Shown: positions 56,401 to 64,000 of the stretch, one piece after another | Numbering within the stretch: position 1 is the stretch's first letter | Layout of the letters: each line of letters opens with the position of its first letter | Assembly (NCBI GenBank): GCA_958450365.1 | Contig: CAUEEP010000924.1 | Span: 682,001-746,000, forward strand | Origin: Mesorhabditis belari | Lineage: Eukaryota > Nematoda > Chromadorea > Rhabditida > Rhabditidae | Length of the DNA: 64,000 nucleotides | Direction of reading: 5' to 3' | Position numbers and translations under genes: made by a program | The notes under the pieces: model-generated | What the model was told of the DNA's origin: nothing | The model's input: the letters and a program-made list of their open reading frames with translations, nothing else | Database searches by the model: none

Positions 56401-56665
56401 CCGTAAATACTGCAATAGTACCCCACTCCCCTCGTACAGTCGCGTAGTCGCAAAAGTTTTTTAGTATTTCATTTTTTGCAAAGCACCCGTACTTTCAAAA
56501 AATGCGTCTTTGGTATCAAAAAATAGCCCTGAATTTCAGCTATTTTTTGATACCTAAGCGCGCATTTTAGCATAAACCAGTGTCGAGAAAAACTCGTTCA
56601 AAGCTAGACTACGCAACACTCCGCACCGTCATTATGGGGCTGGGGTACTATTACAGTATTTACGG
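56401..56665. mobile_element. CCGTAAATAC-family MITE, copy C
   Basis: CCGTAAATACTGCAATAGTA ... ATTACAGTATTTACGG, 265 bp, TA on the left, TG on the right. The 45 bp before it (GGAAAGCTTTCGAGTAAACG ...) also precede copy A at 11692. Confidence 0.92.
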
Positions 56666-56976
56666 TGGCTTTTAGTCACGCTCTTTTAGATTGAAAAAGT
56701 ACCTATGTTATTTAGTTGTTTTAATTTTTCTCATTTTAACACTTTTGCTATAATGTTTAATGTTTTTCTTTAGGTTATGGCCGAAGAGATGCGCAAGACG
56801 ATCGTTGAGCCAATAGCTGAGCAAACGGTGAGCGATAGACGATAGACGATAGACGATTTGATGAATACGATAGATGATTTGATCGAATTTCGGGATCGTC
56901 GTGATTTCGAACCAGGATTGAATAAGGCACGCGATTGCTTCGATGAAGAGGCACGTGATTGCAAAATCAAAGCGGA

Positions 56977-57447
56977 CAACATGTGAAAAGGAAAGAAAAG
57001 AAGGGCATTCGATGCGAAAAGGAAGCTGAAGATTCTTGAATAGGCCAAACCAAACGCAATCCACGCGGCTGCAAGGAAGTTTGGTCACGATCATCAATTT
57101 ACAACTGGAAGAAAGAAACGAATCAACTTAGCGATCTCAATGGCAAGAAAAAACGGCTCGATGGCGGCGGAAAGCACTTGCTGGGGGCAGAAGTTGACCA
57201 ATCAATTGTTGCATGGGTTCGATCTCAACGAGACGAAAAAAAATGGGTGACCCGCAGAATTCTTTTGGATAAAGTGAAGATGAAGCTTTTAAATGCAGGC
57301 GTCGATTTCAGGAAAAGCTACGGATGGCGAGAAAGTCTGGATCAAGAAATGGCCAAGCTTTTGGGAGAATTGAACAAAAACGTCGATACAAACGTTGAGG
57401 CAATCGTCGATACAAGTGATGATTTCTTGATGACTTTGATGGTTTGA
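56977..57447 (+). pseudogene. pogo-like DNA-binding domain relic
   Basis: Plus-strand frames read KRRAFDAKRKLKILE, HAARKFGHDH and YNWKKETNQLSDLN, then RLDGGGKHLLGAEVDQSIVA, WVRSQRDEKKWVTRRI and GVDFRKSYGWRESL. This is the two-part helix-turn-helix (CENP-B-N/psq type followed by the Tc5/CENP-B type) of pogo/Tigger transposases. Stops interrupt the first half. It ends in an acidic DTNVEAIVDTSDDF tail; the DDE domain is missing, apparently by internal deletion. Confidence 0.75.
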
Positions 57448-57603
57448 TGTTGATGACTCTGATGGTTTGATGTTGATGACTATGATGTTCCTCTTGATCT
57501 TCTTGGCTTGTTGTTACTTTTCATAATTGTTATTATGAAAAGAACCACGTCGGCTCATAAAAATGATCCAACGTGGTTCTTTCAAATTAGGGATTATGAA
57601 AAT

Positions 57604-58240
57604 AGAAGAAGCCACCTTCTACACCTACCTCGGAAGAAGCATCAACATGGAGGGAGACCTAAGACCAGAAGTCGCCAGAAGAAGACGAGCGGCCTGGACA
57701 GCACTAGGAAGCATCAAAAAAAGTCCCAAAGATACTCAAGAATCACCAGAGGACTCGGGCACACCTCTTCGACAGCACCGTCCTCCCGGCACTCTGCTAC
57801 CTGGGCCACGACACAGACCACCGAACGAGCCCTGAGAACGACGCATCGAGCCCTTGAAAGGAACCTCCTCGGCCAAGACCTAAGAAGTACGGATATGCGC
57901 CAGCTCTCGGGACTCAGAGATCCAGTGGAAGTGATCGAGAGAAAAAGACTCAGATGGGCCGGCCACGTGGCCAGAAGAACAGACGACAGATGGACGATAC
58001 GGATCACAGTGGCTACCACGAGACCAGAAGAGGCCCATCGAAAGGCCAGCAACGAGGTGGAGCACAAGAGTGGCAGAGAAAGTCAGAGAAAGCAACCACC
58101 ACCAGCACAAGCAAGTCGAAGACTTCGAACTAGGAACAACCAAGATAGGAAACTCTGGATGACAATAGCAAGGGATAGAGAAATGTGGAAGCAGGTTGTG
58201 ATCGGCGCAAAATAGGAACACCTAAGTGCGAAGACAGATC
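57604..58240 (+). mobile_element. RTE-type LINE 3' end, second copy
   Basis: Nearly identical to 14460-15145 with deletions that break the frame (YTYLGRSINMEGDLRPEVAR; LRWAGHVARRTDDRW; WMTIARDREMWK) and the same end GAAGACAGATC plus poly-A. AAAATAGAA precedes (57599) and follows (58239) as a 9-bp target duplication. Confidence 0.9.
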
Positions 58241-60059
58241 AAAAAAAAAAATAGAACGACCTCCTCTAGAAGAGCGATCCTCCAAGGGGATATTGAAAAA
58301 TACAGCGACAAGTCGCGCTAATACAGCATTTACGGTATTACTAGCCAACTGAAAAGCCAGACAAGTTTTACTTTCTTTAAAGCTCTTAGATTTTTGAAGC
58401 GAATCTTCTTTTTAATTTCTTCGATCTTACGAATTCGGTAGAGGCACCATTTCTCTCTTTCTTGCTCTCAAGAATTTCGCATTGTCATTAAAACGTGGAA
58501 TGATCGATAGCCAGCTTAACGAAATGCAGTTTAGAATCATCCCAATCAAACTCTCGCTCTTCTACATCTCTTAAGGCTATTGCACATTCTTCGGCTCACA
58601 TGTCTGTTATATTGGCTACTGTTTGATGGTTTCCTCGATTTCCAATGGTCTCTACTCGCTGTGTATTGCTTTCGTCTATCGATATTATGTGCTCTTGCAT
58701 TCGGTTGGAATCATTGAAAAATGAAAACATCACCAGATTCTAGGGATCCATACGCACGATTTATCTGCTGCTCATTTGCATTCTAGTCGCTTGTCCCTCC
58801 GTTTTTCACGCGGTAGGAATGCATTGTGAGAGTCGGATCTTCGGATCACCTAGAAGAAATCTTTGCCTAATTCTTTGAAATCTCTTGCAGGGAATTTGGC
58901 CAGAAAGGAAAGACTCAGGCTCTGGGTGATGTTAAGGCGAAAAAGAGAAGCTGAACAGATCCAGACAAACCAATTAAAACAAAACTTTGGAGTCTTTGTC
59001 CGAGAGTTAGTTACCGTCTTAAAGAGCATTTTTGTCAGCTTACTTTCAAACAAACCGATCAAATTTTAGTCGAATATCAAAAGAGACAGAGACAAAAGAA
59101 TATCTTAGGTCATCCTCTCCACCGTAGACGACAATCCCGAGGCTCTAAAGCCTCTATTGGCATCGATCTTCGGCTACAATCTCACAAATCTCGTCGTCTC
59201 CGGCCATCTTTCGATTCTCCGTTTCTGGACAATGTACGCTATCATTTTCGCTTGTAGCAGCACCGTTGTCGCCTATTCGATCATGTTTTTGTGTCGTCGG
59301 AGAGTGCTGAGTGCCCTCTCAACAATGGATATGAGTCCAAAGACGAAAATCGTTCATCGAGACCTAATGATGGTTTGTTGTTTTCGATTTTCTCTTGAAA
59401 AAGCACCTGTCCTTATTTGCTTGATGGCCTTTACGCTGAGCTTTTGAATTATAGCAATTATAAAAAGCAATTATAGTTTCCCCTCTGCTCTTCCCCACCG
59501 ACAGTTTGTCCATTGCTCAATATCTAAAAAAATTTTTATTAGAAAGCAAGAAGTTTAAGTTAAATGAGAGTCTAAAATGAGGAAATCCCACCAAATAATT
59601 TACTGATAGAAATGCAAGAGTTGGATGAAGGCAGACAGGCAAAAGGCAGACAAAAGTCTAAAGAAAGGTGTTCAGTGGTTGAGCATTGTGATTGAGCAAG
59701 ATTATGAGCCAGATTCACTTTTTAAAAGATACAAATCGATTGTCTCTTGTGGATATTCTTCGAATTGCAGGCTTTGACCGTGCAATCGTTGCTTCCACTC
59801 GTCATTGTCGTGTGTTCGATGATGTACGGCGCTCAGCAGTTGAATTTCGTCCACTCAACCACCATGGAACAATTGGTTTTACTTGTGGGCGCTTTAAGAT
59901 CATAGGAAAACTCTGAATAAGTTTCAAGTGGATCAATAGGAAATCTCCTGGCCTAATAATGTCTTTGTTGAGTCAAAAGAAGCCTTTAAAGATTCGTTTT
60001 GTAGAATTTAAAGATCGAAAAAAGTGAATGTTGTAAAAAGGTGAAAATGGGGAAAAAAA

Positions 60060-60185
60060 TGGAGAAGAAGCGGAAGGGGGGGGGGGGCCAGGAGGGGGAG
60101 GGGGAGCGGGAGAGGCGGAGGAGCGCGGGAGGGGGGGCGGGGGGGGGGGGGGAGGGGGGGGGGGGGGGGGGGGCCGAGGGGGAGA
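60060..60185. other. G-homopolymer island, probable assembly artefact
   Basis: Long G runs with interspersed A and C in the last intron of the disrupted Srd gene, like the islands at 9020 and 53090. Confidence 0.5.
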
Positions 60186-60244
60186 GGGTCAGAAGAAGAG
60201 ATCAAGAAGTAAAGATCAAGAAGCTCATGTTGCTCAAAAAGCAG

Positions 60245-60440
60245 CGGAGATACAGATCAACTACTCTAGTTGATATGTATCTCCGCTAGATCTAGTTTTA
60301 CCTCTATGAGAGAAAATCGTTTGATCTCTGATTCTGATCTAACTATCTGGAATTTTGTTTGGATCATCAATGATGATTGATGATGATTGATGATCCAAAC
60401 AGATATCCAAACAGAGATCCAAACAAAATTCCAGATAACC
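60245..60440. repeat. Small hairpins in the last Srd intron
   Basis: GCAGCGGAGATACAGATCAA is inverted in TTGATATGTATCTCCGC at 60235-60290; GGAATTTTGTTTGGATCATC is inverted in GATCCAAACAAAATTCC at 60351-60433, the latter overlapping the acceptor of the last exon. Confidence 0.75.
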
Positions 60441-61089
60441 GCCTTCAATCCGGTGCTCAGCCCGTTGTTCAGTCTCTATTTCGTTCGACCATATCGAGAT
60501 TCGATCCTCAAATGGCTCAATCGACCGAAGCTCCGGAAAGCACATTTGCTAAGCATCTCAGTCGCTTATTCGATGAAATGACTTTTTTTTGTTTTTCTTT
60601 TCCTTGTCAAAACTATGTTGTCTAATCAGAATCCTCTGCAAATTTTTTCAATTTCTTAGCACTATTTAAAAACGATTAAAGTATGGAATAAGTCCCGAAA
60701 CAATTAACAAACAAGTTCCCGAATCAATGCCCGAAATCAATTAACATAAACAAGTTTCGAAACAATAAACAAACAAGCCCGTAAACATTTACAAACAAGT
60801 TCCGAAACCAATAATTAAATCAAGTCCCGTAAATCATTTAACTTAAATCAATGTTTCCGTTAAATCAATAAACTCATTCTCAAATCGGGACTTCAAAGTC
60901 GGAAAATCCCCAGGAAAAATCGTTTTTTTCGAAACATGCCCAACAAAGCCATTTCCCATATAGCCAATTCGCAAATTGCCGCTTTTCTCCGAGAGAAACC
61001 TCATTTTCGCTTCGATGGACATTCTGTGGAAAGGCGAAAGTCTGTAGGTCGAAGATTTGGTGATCGTCGTTCTTCACCATGTCATGGTG

Positions 61090-62120
61090 AAGTTCCGTTC
61101 TTCACCATGTCTCGATCTTTTGCTTGGCTCTCTTCTTTTGCTGTTCATCGCCTTCTCGACGGCTCAAAGTCTATTCGATGTTGGCTCAAATGGCCCAAAG
61201 TCTATTCGATGTTGATCACCAATGCAACCATTCTCGACATGTTCACCGGACTGTGCAATTTGTTTGTCATGTTGGGGTGGACTGGAGAAAATCTTGAAAT
61301 GACCAAGAATGATAAACAGAGTAAGATTTATTTAAGACTAGCTGATTCCGGCTACCTAAGTCTAAGCCTAAGCCTGAGCCTAAGCCTAAGCCTAAGCCTA
61401 AGCCTAACCTGCGCCCTGTCCGCGATTCGTCCTCGCTCTGTACACGCTGCCTTCCTCCTTCATCTATCGATATTACGTGTTTATTCATTCGGTGAATCAA
61501 TCTCATTTAATTCGGAAAGAAAAGTTTATCATTAGAGTCGAATTAAAAGAGCCACTCTTATCTCAATTTGTTTGAGTTCACGTCGTGTTCTCGTGCCCTG
61601 TTTATTTCAAATGGTTTGTAGAGAGATGAAGAGAAAAAAAACAAAGAATTGCCTGAAACTTGGCTCAAGGAGTTCTTGCTGTTTATCTTTTAAAAACAAT
61701 AAGAATCGAGGAGCTGGCATATCTGTACTCTAAAAGGTCCAAAAGGGCTAAGAAGTTGACCTCAATGGCTCAATACTTTTAATCGAAATTTGTCGATTTT
61801 AACGCTTCGATTTAAAAAAATCAAAAACGTTTCAGGCGACTTTCTCCAACTTAGCAAATAACGGGAAAGCGAAGATTGAACCCCTTTTCCAACACTATCT
61901 TGGCAATGATGGCGATAATTTGATGGCAATGATGGCGACAATTTTGCCATTTATCGTTCTTTCGCCTCTGGCCCTTGTACACAATCGGTTGTACATTGTT
62001 GACCACGGCTATCTCCTATTCAATCATGTTTTGGTGTCGAAAGAGGGTACTTCTCGCCCTATCTGTGATAGAGATGAGCGCCAAGATCAAGTGGGTTCAT
62101 CAAGATCAGATGACGGTAAA
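61090..62120 (+). pseudogene. Second Srd-type receptor, heavily decayed
   Basis: Homologous pieces follow the order of the upstream Srd gene: WPKVYSMLITNATILDMFTG and LCNLFVML (exon 1, about 61190-61275), ALYTLPSSFIYRYYVFIHSV (exon 2, about 61438-61500), IEPLFQHYLGNDGDN then, in another frame, AISYSIMFWCRKRVLLALSV (exon 3, about 61840-62117). The first two exons are truncated, the frames do not agree, and exons 4-5 are missing. The intron after exon 3 also shares AAAAGCAATTATAG(C/T)TTCCC with the first gene (59464 and 62827), showing a tandem duplication. Confidence 0.7.
61353..61413. repeat. Interstitial telomere array (GCCTAA)n
   Basis: About ten hexamers, mostly exact GCCTAA (TTAGGC on the minus strand), the nematode telomere repeat, between two exon relics of the second Srd gene. 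Confidence 0.92.
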
Positions 62121-62504
62121 GATCCAGACTATTCTAGACAAAATCTGAATATTCGTTAGCTTTCTAGCTAGCTTTCTAGCTTTATATAGCTTTCTTCATT
62201 TCTATAGCTTTCTTCATTTCTATAGCTTTCTATAGCTATAGCTTTCTTCATTTGGTTTTCCCAAAAAAATCAGACAAATCACAATTCTTGTTCGTTCTTG
62301 AGAAACGATATTCTTGAGTAGGTACATTTATTACTTAATTTCCAGGCCCTCTTCGTGCCTATTTAGCAAAAGCGGCTAGCAAATTCAGAATTAGCGGAAA
62401 ATTCTGCATCGGATGGTCTAGGTCTCATTTCGATTGGCCACCTTGATTTCCTTCTCTTTTCATTTTTTCTCTCTCAAACCTTTACAGGAGTTAGAACTAG
62501 GGCA

Positions 62505-62600
62505 GATCAAAAACCCGTGCTCCGCCGGGACTCGAAGTCACCACCTTTCACTTACCAGTCAACTGTGCTAACCATTACACCACAAGGCGCTCGATCTCCC
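62505..62600 (-). repeat. tRNA-derived SINE, copy 2
   Basis: On the minus strand GGGGAGATCGAGCGCC, A-box TGGTGTAATGGTTAGCA, B-box GACTTCGAGTCCC, tail TTTTTGATCTGCCCTAGTTC. It matches the plus-strand copy at 49685-49790 in head and tail. Confidence 0.7.
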
Positions 62601-62639
62601 CTACTCCAGTTAGGGTTTTATTTTAATAAAAAGTTTTTA

Positions 62640-63215
62640 TTTTAAAAAAAAAAAACTACTTACTGAAGTGGATTTTTCTGATAAAAATGAAAGAAGAAAA
62701 AAAGATTTATTTTTTTTCTTAATAGTTAACTCAGGCATATAAGTTCCATTATGCAATGCCTTTCAGTCAGCCAAAAAAGTGATACCATCGATTCAGTTGA
62801 CCTTGCTGCTTTTAATTGACGAAAAAAAAGCAATTATAGCTTCCCCTCTGCTCTTTCATTGCTTTCATCGCTCATTTTCGAATTGCTCTTGTGATTTTCC
62901 AGGGCGATTTTTCGCCATTTTCATTTTTCCTGGGACTTTTTTGTCTGATTCATTCAGTTGATGCTGATTCGGTGAAGCGAATAATTCTTTCTTTGAAAGC
63001 ACGGTGAAATCCTTTCATTCAATAGCCGTCTTTTTGTTTTCACTTACATATTTTGAGTTCTATTGTGTATTTTGGTGATCTTGAGTGCCAATTCTCAGCC
63101 ATCGATGAGTTCTTTTATTGAAATGTACAGGAAGGGATCATTTGTGGATGAATGAGAAGATTTTTTGATGATTTCCTCACGTGAAATGATCGAATCGAAT
63201 CAAAGATTACTCGGA
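62640..63215. other. Intergenic, no firm gene
   Basis: Apart from the short intron homology near 62827, no coding content was recognised. Confidence 0.4.
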
Positions 63216-63217
63216 AA

Positions 63218-63640
63218 TCGTTTACCCATCTCCTCCTCTCCTCCTCTCTATCATCTCCTCCTCCTCTCATCATCTCCTCCTCTCCTCTTCTCCTCCTCTC
63301 CTTTCTCCTCCTCTCTACCATCTCCTCGTCCATCAGATCTCTTTCAGCATGAAATCATAATGATTTCTCTTCAACAACTCATCGAAATCGTTCGATGACG
63401 GTATTCAATCTAGAATGGGATATTCAGTCTAGAATAGCTAGATTACGGTATTTAGTCTTGCTTAGGGTATTCAGTCTAGATTTGAGTACTCCGTCTAAAT
63501 TAGAGTATTCAGTCTAGGTTGTCTGGATTACGGTATTCAATCTAGAATGGGATATTCAGTCCAGAATGGCTGAATAACGGGATTTAGCCTAGTGTAGGGT
63601 ATTCAGACCCGATTTGAGTATTCCATCTAAATTAGAGTAT
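63218..63640. repeat. CT-rich microsatellite and GTATTCAGTCTAGA repeats
   Basis: 63218-63335 is (CTCCTC)n with ATCAT interruptions. 63395-63640 has about ten loose copies of GTATTCAGTCTAGAATGG-type units of variable length. Confidence 0.85.
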
Positions 63641-63927
63641 TCAAACCGTCAAAGCCTAATCGTTCGAGCAAATAGATTCGTTTCTTTGAAATTCTCCGTT
63701 TGTACCATACCATTTGATTTGATTGTTAAATTCACGAACAGAAACATTTGATTTTAATTGTTAAATTCATCGAACACGAAATTCTCTCTAGTTTTCCCTA
63801 TTGTTTACCCATTTTTCGTGAAAAGTTGGCAGAAGTCAGCAAAAAGACCCACTCAGAACCCTCGAATTTCAATGTTTACCCACATTCAAATCAAAATTCG
63901 ATACATTCAGGAACTTTTCTCATTTCG

Positions 63928-64000
63928 ATGCTCCTTCTATGGGTATTTTTCTCTCAATTCGTCTCTTCCGCCTATCAACCAAGCCAGGAATACATCGATT
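63928..64000 (+). CDS. Start of a secreted protein, cut by the window edge
   Basis: ATG 63928 opens MLLLWVFFSQFVSSAYQPSQ, a good signal peptide with cleavage expected after SSA. The frame is open to the last base. Too short to name. Confidence 0.45.
   Translation, partial: MLLLWVFFSQFVSSAYQPSQEYID

Larger units (their letters stand above)
56086..58335 (+). mobile_element. pogo-related composite element, 2250 bp
   Basis: TA, CCGTAAATGCTGTATTAGAG at the left; CTAATACAGCATTTACGG, TA at the right. The first ten bases CCGTAAATGC differ by one base from the MITE family CCGTAAATAC. Inside are a nested MITE (56401-56665), a pogo-type DNA-binding domain relic (about 56977-57447) and an RTE insertion (57604-58240). 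No DDE catalytic domain remains. Confidence 0.7.
55777..60581 (+). pseudogene. Srd-type 7TM chemoreceptor, disrupted
   Basis: Five exons of a nematode Srd-family receptor are in order: 55777-55997 (LHHIVEIPGLLLSLFVIFMI; PKWLKSYSLLIANVTLTD; NLFVMQR), 58535 to about 58812 (RIIPIKLSLFYIS, GYCTFFGSHVCYIGYC, AFVYRYYVLLHSV), 59109-59372 (ILRFWTMYAIIFA, YSIMFLCRRRVLSAL), 59771-59884 (ALTVQSLLPLVIVVCSMMYG) and 60435-60581 (NPVLSPLFSLYFVRPYRD, stop). Splice sites and phases are mostly preserved. In exon 2 an in-frame TAA at 58572 interrupts YIS-GYC, and a frameshift plus TAG follow the HSV block. A 2.25-kb pogo-related element sits in intron 1. It was a chemosensory receptor and is probably now inactive. 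Confidence 0.75.

Overview
The window is genomic DNA from a nematode. The evidence is lineage-specific: 7TM chemoreceptor genes of Sra-like and Srd type, many introns of about 40 nt with TTTCAG-like acceptors, interstitial arrays of the nematode telomere unit TTAGGC, and a heavy load of Tc1/mariner-type elements. The sequence is AT-rich, with long intergenic stretches full of minisatellites, foldback repeats and tRNA-derived fragments. I do not recognise the species.

Five host genes can be reconstructed exon by exon with consistent reading phase. (1) Minus strand 10239-4141: a four-exon Sra-like chemoreceptor of about 328 residues. (2) Minus strand 27619-21850: a 24-exon secreted mosaic protein with two thrombospondin type-1 repeats, Thr-rich linkers, a Cys-rich domain and three copies of a six-cysteine module; its 5' end was not found. 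(3) Plus strand 39794-44373: a protein kinase domain fused to about 580 residues of unrecognised sequence. (4) Minus strand 53540-45688: a complete 16-exon secreted carboxylesterase of 535 residues with intact catalytic triad, including a probable GC-AG intron. (5) Minus strand 19809-18823: two exons of a Gly/His/Tyr-rich peptide gene whose intron was hit by a Tc1-like element. Partial genes include an exon with twelve 9-residue Cys-Trp repeats (54529-54115), a Ly6-like exon (1962-1823), the start of another 7TM receptor (1382-1054), a signal-peptide exon (15318-15213), and a secreted-protein start running off the right edge (63928). Two Srd-type receptor genes (55777-60581 and about 61090-62120) are decayed.

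Mobile DNA dominates the rest. There is an internally deleted mariner (29471-30501) with a 114-bp MITE from the same family (1603-1716). A Tc3-like element has about 215-bp terminal repeats (33386-35012). Other elements are several Tc1-like transposase pseudogenes, three mariner-ended MITEs of 516-651 bp, and a pogo-related 2.25-kb element (56086-58335) with a matching family of about 260-bp MITEs (three copies). A piggyBac-like element (13292-14035), two 5'-truncated RTE-type LINE copies with target duplications, and one LINE end flanked by a perfect 91-bp duplication complete the set. One intact tRNA-Glu(TTC) gene lies inside a carboxylesterase intron; about ten further tRNA-like stretches look like pseudo-tRNAs or tRNA-derived SINEs. 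Four G- or A-homopolymer islands look like assembly artefacts.

I see no operon-like system. The most novel candidates are the kinase fusion, the KCWEDSPGS-repeat protein and the TSP1/six-cysteine mosaic gene. All family calls come from reading motifs by eye; no database search was run.
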